Shown piece by piece: positions 1 to 6,038 of a stretch of DNA of 14,907 nucleotides. The stretch comes from DATAXV01 sp036272915 (GTDB lineage Bacteria > Chloroflexota > Dormibacteria > Dormibacterales > Dormibacteraceae). Location of the stretch: contig DATAXV010000038.1 in NCBI GenBank assembly GCA_036272915.1, forward strand, positions 1 through 14,907, read 5' to 3'. The translations under genes were made by a program, and so were the position numbers. Within the stretch, counting starts at the first letter, position 1. Each line of letters begins with the position of its first letter. A model generated the notes under the pieces. The model made no database searches. It saw only the letters and a program-made list of their open reading frames with translations, and was not told the DNA's origin.

Positions 1-549
1 ACCACCGCCCAGGAGTTCACGGCGCAGCTTAATGCCAACCTCCCCGGAAGCAAGGGGCTGATCCTCGACCTGCGCGACAACGGCGGCGGCTACGTGTCGG
101 CCGCGCAGACCGTGATCTCCAGCTTCGTCTCCTCGGGCGAGGCCTTCTCGACGAAGGGACGGAGCGGGTCCCAGGTCACCGATGTCACCGGCAAGGTCAT
201 CGCCCCCAAGCTTCCGATCGTGATCCTCGTCAACCGCAACACGGCGTCGGCCTCGGAGATCACCTCGGGCTCGCTCCAGGCCCACCACCGGGCGGTGCTG
301 GTCGGGACCAGGACCTACGGCAAGGGCTCGGTGCAGGAGGACTTCACGCTGCCCGACGGGGGCGACCTGCACCTGACCATCCAGCACTGGTACCTGCCCA
401 ACGGCCGCACCATCCAGAGCGTCGGTCTCCGGCCCAATTACGACGTCAACCTGGCCAGCGGGGGGCAGGAGTTCGACGTGGTCGACCCGCAGGACGGCTA
501 CGCCACGGACTCCCAGCTCAAGAGGGCGCTGTCCCTTCTCGGCGGCTGA
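1..549 (+). CDS. S41-family C-terminal processing peptidase, 3' part
   Basis: The frame is open from base 1 to a TGA at 547-549 (182 codons), so the N-terminus, with any signal peptide and PDZ domain, lies outside the window. The visible part is the S41 catalytic core. It has an LRDNGGG turn (codons from about 67), then the TASASEI motif whose first Ser (codon 247-249) matches the nucleophile, and YGKGSVQ whose Lys (322-324) matches the general base. These are 25 residues apart, the spacing known for CtpA/D1-type proteases. Family members are exported and cut C-terminal tails of periplasmic or cell-surface proteins. The segment after the Lys (DLHLTIQHWYLPNGRTIQ) also fits the family. A GC-rich inverted repeat overlaps the stop and a tRNA gene follows 49 bases later. 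Substrate cannot be inferred. The family call is secure. Confidence 0.95.
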   Translation, partial: TTAQEFTAQLNANLPGSKGLILDLRDNGGGYVSAAQTVISSFVSSGEAFSTKGRSGSQVTDVTGKVIAPKLPIVILVNRNTASASEITSGSLQAHHRAVLVGTRTYGKGSVQEDFTLPDGGDLHLTIQHWYLPNGRTIQSVGLRPNYDVNLASGGQEFDVVDPQDGYATDSQLKRALSLLGG

Positions 550-558
550 GCGCCGCCG
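540..558 (+). terminator. GC-rich hairpin at the end of the S41 gene
   Basis: CGGCGGC (540-546) and GCCGCCG (552-558) are perfect inverted arms around a 5-base loop that contains the stop codon. There is no T tract, so an intrinsic terminator is only possible. It could also be a 3'-end stabiliser. Confidence 0.3.
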
Positions 559-579
559 AAACCGGCCATTGCCGGGTGA

Positions 580-585
580 TAGCAT
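580..585 (+). promoter_or_regulatory. Possible -10 box for tRNA-Phe
   Basis: TAGCAT lies 13 bases before the mature 5' end of the tRNA and fits the TANNNT pattern seen before several genes here. No convincing -35 is visible. Confidence 0.35.
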
Positions 586-598
586 GAGGCTCCGGTCC

Positions 599-674
599 GC
601 CGAGGTAGCTCAGTTGGTAGAGCACTGGACTGAAAATCCAGGTGTCCCCAGTTCAAGTCTGGGCCTCGGCACCA
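599..674 (+). tRNA. tRNA-Phe: tRNA-Phe (anticodon GAA)
   Basis: A complete 76-base cloverleaf can be folded by eye. Acceptor arms are GCCGAGG (599-605) and CCTCGGC (664-670). The anticodon stem is CTGGA/TCCAG (625-629 and 637-641) with loop CTGAAAA, giving anticodon GAA at 632-634. The T arm is CCCAG, TTCAAGT, CTGGG (647-663). Discriminator A671 is followed by a genomically encoded CCA (672-674). The tRNA decodes UUC/UUU. The D arm (GTAGCTCAGTTGGTAGAGCA) is canonical. Confidence 0.98.
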
Positions 675-782
675 CCTCTCCCTCCGCCACCGCTCCGGCG
701 GCGGCACTCATCCGAGATCCCGCCTGCGTGCCCGGAAGGCACGGACCCGTCCGCGGCTGGCGCAGCTCGGGGAGGGGCACCA

Positions 783-953
783 GTGACGCCGTCCCGAGGG
801 ATCGGCGAACACCCAGCGGCAGTCCTCGGCGGCGCAGGCGCGGAGATGGCGGCGCTCGGGTCCGGTGAGGTGCTCCGCCGCCTGACGGGCGACACCGCCG
901 TCGACGCGATCCTGATCGAGAACCCGGCGCGCGCCTTCGCCTGGGCGGGGTGA
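783..953 (+). pseudogene. Short ORF resembling the C-terminus of a phosphotriesterase-like hydrolase
   Basis: A 56-codon ORF begins with GTG at 783 after a strong purine-rich GGGGAGGGG, and ends with TGA at 951-953. Its last 20 residues (VDAILIENPARAFAW and neighbours) resemble the end of phosphotriesterase/amidohydrolase-type proteins, which commonly finish in a VENPxRAF-like helix. The preceding residues (alanine- and glycine-rich) do not extend this similarity, and no metal-binding histidines remain. It could be the leftover tail of a deleted gene, or a genuine small protein. The resemblance is from memory of the family and is short, so the call is weak. Confidence 0.35.
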
Positions 954-967
954 GGCGCCCCGCCACC

Positions 968-973
968 TATCCT
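968..973 (+). promoter_or_regulatory. -10 box (TATCCT) of a leaderless promoter
   Basis: TATCCT ends 6 bases before the GTG at 980. That places a transcription start at or next to the start codon, and there is no Shine-Dalgarno in the gap. The same geometry recurs before the genes at 5412, 6030 and 7808. Confidence 0.5.
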
Positions 974-979
974 GGTGCT

Positions 980-1717
980 GTGGCCAGCAGCGAGGAGGAG
1001 GGAGGACCGGCCCGGGACCGGGACCCGGCCGGTGTCTACGATCCGATTGAGGTGGCGCGGGCTTTCGAGGTCCATGCCGAGGACGGCGCCTACAACGCGC
1101 ACTACGACCGGCCGGCGGTGCTGGAGCTGCTCGGCGACGTGTCCGGGAAGCGTGTCCTCGACGCCGCCTGTGGTCCCGGGTTCTACTCCGATGAGCTCCT
1201 CCGGCGGGGGGCAGAGGTGACCGCCTTCGACGCCAGCCGGGGCATGCTCGAGCTGGCCCGGACGAGGCTGGGGGACCGGGCACGGGTCGACCGCTTCCGC
1301 CTCGGCGACTGGTTGCCCTATCCCGAGCAGAGCTTCGATGTGGTCGTATGCGCTCTGGCCATCCACTATGCCGACGACCGCGGGGCCACGTTCGCGGAGT
1401 TCCACCGGATGCTGCGTCCGGGAGGGGCGGCGGTGGTCTCCACCACGCACCCGACCGTGGACTGGATCCGCAAGGGGGGAAGCTACTTCGACGTCCGTCG
1501 CGAGACCGACGTGTGGGGAACGACGCCGCCGGTCGAGATCCCCTGGTGGCGGGAGCCGCTCAGCTCGCTCTGCGGAGCCGCAACCGAAGCCGGCTTCCTG
1601 ATCCAGCGCCTGGTCGAGCCCCTGCCCGACGAGGAGATGCGGGAGCGCTGGCCCGAGTACTGGGAGAAGCTCCACCAGCGGCCCGACTTCCTCGTGCTGC
1701 GCCTGATCCGACCCTGA
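980..1717 (+). CDS. Class I SAM-dependent methyltransferase
   Basis: The predicted protein has 245 residues with a Methyltransf_11-like Rossmann fold. The glycine-rich SAM-binding motif I, VLDAACGPGFYS, is near residue 57. It is followed by an acidic residue ending strand 2 (VTAFDAS), a motif II/post-I GDW..P segment, FDVVVCALAIHY, and the LRPGGAAVVSTTHP strand typical of motif III. The C-terminal third (residues about 165-245) is rich in Trp, Pro and Glu and is likely the substrate cap. Substrate is unknown. GTG at 980 is preferred because a TATCCT box sits 6 bases upstream. An upstream GTG at 950 is in frame (255 residues) and overlaps the preceding short ORF, but its extra residues read like translated promoter. 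A small hairpin follows the stop. Confidence 0.88.
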   Translation: MASSEEEGGPARDRDPAGVYDPIEVARAFEVHAEDGAYNAHYDRPAVLELLGDVSGKRVLDAACGPGFYSDELLRRGAEVTAFDASRGMLELARTRLGDRARVDRFRLGDWLPYPEQSFDVVVCALAIHYADDRGATFAEFHRMLRPGGAAVVSTTHPTVDWIRKGGSYFDVRRETDVWGTTPPVEIPWWREPLSSLCGAATEAGFLIQRLVEPLPDEEMRERWPEYWEKLHQRPDFLVLRLIRP

Positions 1718-1725
1718 GATCGATC

Positions 1726-1741
1726 CGGGACTGCGGTCCCG
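1726..1741 (+). terminator. Hairpin downstream of the methyltransferase
   Basis: CGGGAC (1726-1731), a TGCG tetraloop and GTCCCG (1736-1741) form a perfect 6-bp stem 9 bases after the stop. No T run follows, so termination is only possible. Confidence 0.35.
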
Positions 1742-1807
1742 ACGGCGCCGTGATGAAGGTCCTGGGACGGGGATAGGGGCCCATGGCGCGGCTCGGACGG
1801 CTCCGCC

Positions 1808-1813
1808 TACCAT
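1808..1813 (+). promoter_or_regulatory. Possible -10 box (TACCAT) for the repeat/C39 operon
   Basis: TACCAT fits the local TANNNT pattern. It would give a 5' leader of about 40 bases containing a GGAG that ends 4 bases before the ATG at 1860. No clear -35 is seen. Confidence 0.35.
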
Positions 1814-1859
1814 CCCCCTCGGCGAGGAGGAAGGCGAGGTCGATGATGGTTGCGGAGCT

Positions 1860-3716
1860 ATGAGAAGGCCGGAGGTGTGGAGAGGAGTTCTGCGCGGCAC
1901 CGGTGTGCTGCTCTCTTTCGCCCTCGTCCTCGCCATGCCGGCGACCACGGCCAGGGCGGACATCCTGGGCACGGCGAGCACCGCCGCCGCCACCACCTCC
2001 TACTTCAACTGGGTCGACGACACCTCTCCGGGGATGGGCGGGGACGCCATCCACATCCTCGATCCCGGGACCCAGCCGGCGTCGGGCACGGTCGGCATCC
2101 CCAGCGGCTGGTCGGCCTCGTTCAGCGTCGCCGCCGGCGCCAACACCTACGTCAGCGTCCCCCAGGGCGTGATCGGTGGTCCGGCCGTGGTCCGGGTCTC
2201 CAGCGGCCCCGGCGTCATCGCCAGCCAGCGGGTCACCTACGACGGCAGCTTCTTCCAGGTCCCCGCCGCCACCCAGGCCAGCACCGACGCCTGGCTGCCC
2301 TGGTACGACAGCGCCAGCCCAGGGATGTCGAGCGACACCATCCACGTCCTCGACCCCGGCAGCCAGCCGGCCACGGTCACCCTGACCCTGCCCGGAAGCG
2401 CCCCCATCCAGCTCTCCGTCGGTGCCGGCCAGGACGCCTACCAGTCCTTCCCCCAGGGCACGATCGGCGGGCCCCTGCACATCCAGTCCACGCAGCCCGT
2501 CATCTCCTGCCAGCGCGTCGTCTACCAGTCGTCGTTCAGCCAGATCCAGGCCATGGACTCGGGCCAGGCGGCCTCGACGCTCTACTTCGACTGGTACGAC
2601 CAGGCCTCGCCAGGGATGAGCTCGGACGCCATACATCTGCTCGACCCGGGGAGCCAGGCCTCGTCCGTGACCCTGTCCGGGCCGGGGCTGGCGGCCAAGT
2701 CGGTGACGATCCAGCCGGGCGCCGAGACCTACGTCAGCTGGTCGGCGATCGGCGGCCCGGTGACGGCGAGGGTCACCTCGGGATCCCCCATCCTCGCCAC
2801 CCAGCGCCTGATCTGGAACTCGCAGTTCTCGGAGTGGCCGGGCAGCTCGGCGGCGCAGGCCAGCACCGACACCTGGTTCAACTGGTACGACGACGTCACG
2901 ACCGGGATGGTCGACGACATCCACGTCACCGACCCCGGGTCCGCGACCGCCCACGTGACCCTGACCCTGGGCTCTCAGAGCCCGGTCTCGCTGACCGTCA
3001 ACCCCGGTCAGGACACGGTCTACAGCTATCCGAGCGCCATCGGCGGTCCCCTCCACGTCCAGAGCGACCAGCCGGTGCTGGCCGTGCAGCGGGCGGAGCT
3101 GGTGCCGCCGGCGCCCACCTCGCGCACGCTCAGCGTCCCCCTCTACTACCAGGAGCACGAGCTCGGCTGTGAGGAGGCGTCGCTGCGGATGGCCCTCGCC
3201 TACGAGGGCATCACGGTCAGCGAGGACCAGGTCTTCGCCTCCATGGGCACGGACACGCGCGCTGCCCAGCTCAACTCGGCCGGCCGCGTCACCCACTGGG
3301 GGGACCCGCAGCAGCATTTCGTCGGCAACCCCGACGGCAGCGAGGTGACCCTGACCGGCTACGGCAGCTACAACGAGGCGGTCGCCCGGACCGCCGGCCA
3401 GCTCGGCGGCCACACCCTCATGTCCGGGCAGTCGATCCCCGCCCAGACCGTCTACCAGTCGGTCCTGCAGGGGCATCCCGTCATCGCCTGGATCTCCTTC
3501 GACTGGGCCAGCCACCCGACCTACACGTACTACGCCTACAACGACAACCGGCCGACCCTGATGGGCGCCCCCTACGAGCACGCCGTGGTCGTCATCGGCG
3601 TCACCCCGACGTCGGTGATCGTCAACAACCCCTGGTACGGGCGGCAGACGATCTCCCGGTCCACCTTCCAGGCCGCCTACGGCATGTTCGACCGGATGGC
3701 GGTGGTGATGCAATGA
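1860..3716 (+). CDS. Secreted four-repeat protein with C-terminal C39-like cysteine peptidase domain
   Basis: The protein has 618 residues. An N-terminal signal peptide has a basic start (MRRPEVWR), a hydrophobic core and a probable cut after ARA at residue 33. Four repeats of about 85 residues follow (47-132, 143-228, 241-324, 338-412). Each opens with W-x-D/WYD, SPGM (TTGM in the fourth), D-x-IH and DPG, and closes with IGGP...S..PV(L/I)..QR. Residues 424-618 look like a peptidase C39_2 domain: Gln431, Cys437 (GCEEAS), His574 (YEHAVVVIGV) and Asn589/590 (VNNPWYG) match the oxyanion Gln and the Cys-His-Asn/Asp triad. The Cys is followed by Glu instead of the usual Gly. GGAG precedes the start. 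The last codons overlap a lipoprotein gene by ATGA, so the two are probably co-translated. Activity is likely at the cell surface or outside the cell. The substrate is unknown. Confidence 0.85.
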   Translation: MRRPEVWRGVLRGTGVLLSFALVLAMPATTARADILGTASTAAATTSYFNWVDDTSPGMGGDAIHILDPGTQPASGTVGIPSGWSASFSVAAGANTYVSVPQGVIGGPAVVRVSSGPGVIASQRVTYDGSFFQVPAATQASTDAWLPWYDSASPGMSSDTIHVLDPGSQPATVTLTLPGSAPIQLSVGAGQDAYQSFPQGTIGGPLHIQSTQPVISCQRVVYQSSFSQIQAMDSGQAASTLYFDWYDQASPGMSSDAIHLLDPGSQASSVTLSGPGLAAKSVTIQPGAETYVSWSAIGGPVTARVTSGSPILATQRLIWNSQFSEWPGSSAAQASTDTWFNWYDDVTTGMVDDIHVTDPGSATAHVTLTLGSQSPVSLTVNPGQDTVYSYPSAIGGPLHVQSDQPVLAVQRAELVPPAPTSRTLSVPLYYQEHELGCEEASLRMALAYEGITVSEDQVFASMGTDTRAAQLNSAGRVTHWGDPQQHFVGNPDGSEVTLTGYGSYNEAVARTAGQLGGHTLMSGQSIPAQTVYQSVLQGHPVIAWISFDWASHPTYTYYAYNDNRPTLMGAPYEHAVVVIGVTPTSVIVNNPWYGRQTISRSTFQAAYGMFDRMAVVMQ

Positions 3717-4228
3717 GGTGGCGTCCCGGCCTTCTCGCGGCCGCCGCGGTGCCGCTGCTGGCGCTGGCGGCGTGCGGCGGCGGCGGCCACCCGACGGCCG
3801 CGACGGCGCACACGCCAGCGCCGCACCATCACCGTGCCGCCTCGCCGTCGAGGCCGACGCCAACTCCAACGCCGACCACCAGCGTCGCCGTCAGCGGCAC
3901 GGTGACGGGATCCAGCGGCCCGGCGCACTCGACCGGACCCTGCGGCCTGGGCCAGGGTGGGCTGGCGGCGACCTTCGACGTGTCCCTCGACGGGCAGCCG
4001 TATCAGCTCGTCATCGAACTCCTCGACTACCACGGCCCGGGCTCGTACCAGATGCCGCCCGACCGCGCCTCGCTCCGCCAGTCGAGCTCCGGCGCCACCG
4101 CCTTCTACGCCAGCCAGTCGGGGACGCTCACGGTCGCCTCCGGCGGCCGCTCGGGCACCATCTCCGGCGACCTCGTCGGCAACGCCGGCACCATCCAGCT
4201 GCACGGCACCTGGAGCTGCTCCGGCTGA
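3713..4228 (+). CDS. Small lipoprotein, function unknown
   Basis: The protein has 171 residues. A lipoprotein signal peptide (MRWRPG, hydrophobic Ala/Leu core) ends in the lipobox LALAAC, with Cys21 as the likely lipidated residue. Residues 22-58 form a low-complexity Gly/His/Pro/Thr tether (alternating PTPTPT). The remaining 110 residues alternate polar and hydrophobic positions with many Gly, Ser and Thr, which suggests a small beta-sandwich. Cys77 and Cys169 could form a disulfide closing that domain. The ATG overlaps the stop of the upstream repeat/C39 protein by four bases (ATGA), so translation is probably coupled and the products may act together at the cell surface. I recognise no named family. 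The stop abuts the stop of the convergent gene with no gap. Confidence 0.85.
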   Translation: MRWRPGLLAAAAVPLLALAACGGGGHPTAATAHTPAPHHHRAASPSRPTPTPTPTTSVAVSGTVTGSSGPAHSTGPCGLGQGGLAATFDVSLDGQPYQLVIELLDYHGPGSYQMPPDRASLRQSSSGATAFYASQSGTLTVASGGRSGTISGDLVGNAGTIQLHGTWSCSG

Positions 4229-4984
4229 TCAGCGAGCGGCGCTCACCGGGTAGGTCCGGCCCTGCTCGGCGACCTCGATCGGGCCCCCGAAGCTGGTCGC
4301 CGCCCGGGCTCGGGCGGCGGCGCGGTCGGCGCACGGGTGGAGATGGGTGAGGAGCAGCGAGCGCGCCCCCGCCTCGGCGGCGACCGTCCCCGCCTCCTCC
4401 GGTGTCATCACCGTGTGGGCGGCGTCGACCTCGGGGCTGGAGCGGAACGCCTCGCAGAGAAGGAGGTCGGCATCGCGGGCCAGGTCCGGCAGCGCCGGGC
4501 AGGGCCGCGAGTCGGCCGAGTAGGCGAGCACCGTGGCATCGCCCTCGAACCGGCCGCCGAAGGTGGGGACGCCGTGGTGGACGGCTCGGGCGGTGACCGC
4601 GATCGCGCCGATGCGCGCGGTGACCCCCTCCTCGATCTCGCGCATGTCGAAGGCGGCTCGGGTGTCCTCGGCGTCGGGCACCGCCGCCTCGATCCAGTCC
4701 GGCCAGCCGGGCGGTCCGTAGACGATCAGGGGGCGGCCACGGCGCGCGTCTCCATAGGCGAGGGCGTTGCGCAGCGGCCCCACATCGCTGCAGTGGTCGG
4801 GGTGGAGGTGCGACACCCAGAGGGCGTCGACCTCCTCGAGGCGGGCGTGGCGAAGGAGCTCCGCTAGCGTCCCCGAGCCGGCGTCGATCCAGACACGGGT
4901 CGGCCCCTCCGTGAGGAGATAGCCGGAGCAGGCCCTGCCCGCGTCCGGCCACCCTCCCGAGGCGCCGAGGATGGTCAGCTCCAC
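4229..4984 (-). CDS. MBL-fold metallohydrolase (RNase Z/PhnP-like type)
   Basis: The predicted protein has 251 residues. The N-terminus MELTILGASGGWP and the metal motif SHLHPDHCSD (His59, His61, Asp63, His64) are typical of the metallo-beta-lactamase superfamily. Further ligands are likely at the AVHHGVPT histidine, the YSADS aspartate (strand motif of the RNase Z-like branch) and the final LLTHLHP histidine. The length and the missing long insert resemble the cyclic-nucleotide phosphodiesterase/PhnP-like branch more than tRNase Z, but the substrate cannot be read from the sequence. The start is GTG at 4984 with no visible Shine-Dalgarno. It lies only 17 bases after the stop of the PPOX-class gene, so it probably depends on transcription and re-initiation from that gene. 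Confidence 0.88.
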   Translation of the reverse strand: MELTILGASGGWPDAGRACSGYLLTEGPTRVWIDAGSGTLAELLRHARLEEVDALWVSHLHPDHCSDVGPLRNALAYGDARRGRPLIVYGPPGWPDWIEAAVPDAEDTRAAFDMREIEEGVTARIGAIAVTARAVHHGVPTFGGRFEGDATVLAYSADSRPCPALPDLARDADLLLCEAFRSSPEVDAAHTVMTPEEAGTVAAEAGARSLLLTHLHPCADRAAARARAATSFGGPIEVAEQGRTYPVSAAR

Positions 4985-5001
4985 GGCCGTGCCGCGGGCC
5001 G

Positions 5002-5412
5002 CTACTGCTTGGTGAAGGAGTCCGGCCGGAAGACGAGCACCACCCGTTGCTCGGCATCAGCCGGCGCCGCGCCGTCGCCGCCGTAGCGGCGGGAGAGCTG
5101 CTGGTAGAAGCTGCCGGTGGGATCGGGGACGATCTCCTCGACGACGCCGCGGAGCTCGAGATAGCGGTAGGGGTTCTCCGGGTCGTAGATCGAGATCGCG
5201 GCGCGCGGATCGCGCTGCAGGTTGCGGTACTTCTGACGGTAGGACGTGTGGGTGAAGCGCACCCGCTGCCCGTCCCACTCGAACCACATCGGGTTGACCT
5301 GCGGCTGACCCTTGGGCCCGGTGGTGGCGAGGGAGGCGAGGACTGGCCGCTCGAGAAGGTCGAGGTACTCGGCCGGGACCTTGGCCGGCGTCGGCTGTGT
5401 GGTGTCGCTCAT
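5002..5412 (-). CDS. PPOX-class F420/FMN-dependent oxidoreductase (Rv1155-like)
   Basis: The protein has 136 residues, a usual length for small split-barrel flavin/F420 proteins. Recognisable parts are the first barrel strands (RPVLASLATTGPKGQPQVNPMWFEWDG), the RQKYRNLQRDPRAAISI segment that in this family contacts the cofactor phosphate, and a YLELRGVVEEI strand. Such proteins reduce small molecules or biliverdin-like substrates with F420H2 or bind FMN; which one applies here is not decidable. ATG at 5412 is preferred to upstream in-frame starts because it matches family length and because TAGTAT sits 7 bases upstream on the minus strand (leaderless). The MBL hydrolase follows 17 bases downstream, probably as an operon. 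Confidence 0.9.
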   Translation of the reverse strand: MSDTTQPTPAKVPAEYLDLLERPVLASLATTGPKGQPQVNPMWFEWDGQRVRFTHTSYRQKYRNLQRDPRAAISIYDPENPYRYLELRGVVEEIVPDPTGSFYQQLSRRYGGDGAAPADAEQRVVLVFRPDSFTKQ

Positions 5413-5419
5413 CGTCCGG

Positions 5420-5425
5420 ATACTA
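5420..5425 (-). promoter_or_regulatory. -10 box (TAGTAT) of a leaderless promoter
   Basis: On the minus strand TAGTAT is followed by 7 bases (CCGGACG) and the ATG at 5412. There is no room for a ribosome binding site. Confidence 0.5.
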
Positions 5426-5440
5426 CCTGCCCGCGCCACC

Positions 5441-5453
5441 GCGGGACTCCCGC
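5441..5453 (-). terminator. Short hairpin after the nucleotidyltransferase
   Basis: GCGGG and CCCGC arms with a 3-base loop lie 12 bases past the stop of the minus-strand nucleotidyltransferase, just upstream of the next promoter. The stem is weak and has no T tract. Confidence 0.25.
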
Positions 5454-5464
5454 CTGGGCATGGC

Positions 5465-5974
5465 TCAGAGGCCCGGTGGAAGTCCGATCCCGAACTCCTG
5501 GCGGAGCAGATGGAGGTCGTGGCGGTCGTCGTCCTCCGGCATGTAGCCGAGGTGATGGGAGAGCTGCAGCTGGGGCGTGGCACAGCGCACGCGGCGGCCG
5601 CCGACCATGCCGACGCCGGTGAGACCGTCGCCGGGGTAGGCCCCCCAGGCGCCGCCGTCCAGGGCCTGCCAGCCGTTGCCCCGGGCGTCGAACCGGATCA
5701 GGTGCAGGTCGACCTGGCGCCCGGCGGCGTCGCGAAGCACGTAGCGGGCGGGGAGACCCGGGCTGGCGCCGGCGTCGTGCGCGTAGCCGAGCTCCGCCAG
5801 AGCACGCTCGATCCGCGGCCGGTCCTCGTCGGCGACGACCACGTCGACATCGTCGTGAGGGCGGGTCTGGCGTCCGGCCAGGGCGTCAACGCCCCAGCCG
5901 CCGTCGATCCACCAGCGGACGCCCTCCCGGTCCAGACGGTCGAGGACGGAGAGCACCGAATCCGCATCCATCAT
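5465..5974 (-). CDS. Aminoglycoside/lincosamide-type nucleotidyltransferase family protein
   Basis: The protein has 169 residues. The core motif WWIDGGWGVDAL followed by RPHDDVDVVV (Asp42-x-Asp44 as metal ligands) is that of the ANT(2'')/LnuA-like nucleotidyltransferases, which transfer AMP from ATP to a hydroxyl of a drug or other small molecule. The spacing GGW...(H)DDxD and the later VDLHLIRFD strand, which supplies a third acidic residue, agree with an active enzyme. The C-terminus (LQLSHHLGYMPEDDDRHDLHLL) is also shared by this family. Environmental homologues are common and most are not tested for resistance, so the drug substrate is open. ATG at 5974 is followed by a second ATG at 5971. 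No Shine-Dalgarno is evident. The gene is divergent from marR with 55 bases between their starts and may share its operator. Confidence 0.82.
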   Translation of the reverse strand: MMDADSVLSVLDRLDREGVRWWIDGGWGVDALAGRQTRPHDDVDVVVADEDRPRIERALAELGYAHDAGASPGLPARYVLRDAAGRQVDLHLIRFDARGNGWQALDGGAWGAYPGDGLTGVGMVGGRRVRCATPQLQLSHHLGYMPEDDDRHDLHLLRQEFGIGLPPGL

Positions 5975-6005
5975 CCGGGCAGTCTCGCAGGTCGGTTCGC
6001 ACGGT

Positions 6006-6038
6006 TATCTGCATGTTAAGATGCTTGATATGCAGATA
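6006..6038. promoter_or_regulatory. Inverted repeat bracketing the marR promoter and start (putative operator)
   Basis: TATCTGCAT (6006-6014) and ATGCAGATA (6030-6038) are perfect 9-bp inverted arms separated by 15 bases. With one mismatch the symmetry extends to 11 bp. The right arm begins exactly at the ATG of marR and the spacer holds its -10 box. MarR dimers bind such dyads, so autorepression is likely. The left arm also lies where the divergent nucleotidyltransferase promoter would be expected. Confidence 0.6.
6017..6022 (+). promoter_or_regulatory. -10 box (TAAGAT) of the leaderless marR promoter
   Basis: TAAGAT is followed by 7 bases and ATG at 6030. It lies inside the 33-bp inverted repeat, so a bound repressor would cover it. 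Confidence 0.5.

Noticed and set aside
599..674. tRNA-Phe as the edge of a genomic island
   Set aside because: No integrase, no visible second copy of the tRNA 3' end and no change in base composition downstream.
653..1996. Very long minus-strand open frame
   Set aside because: It runs antisense through the tRNA, the methyltransferase and the next gene start, is Arg/Pro-rich and low in complexity, and is a GC-bias shadow.
2000..3110. The repeated segment as a DNA tandem repeat or CRISPR-like array
   Set aside because: The periodicity of about 290 bases is diverged and in-frame, explained by protein repeats. There are no short identical repeats with spacers.
1560..3869. 769-codon minus-strand open frame opposite the repeat/C39 gene
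   Set aside because: Its composition (Gly/Asp/Arg/Val runs) mirrors the repeat gene's codons. The plus strand has a signal peptide, repeats and catalytic motifs.
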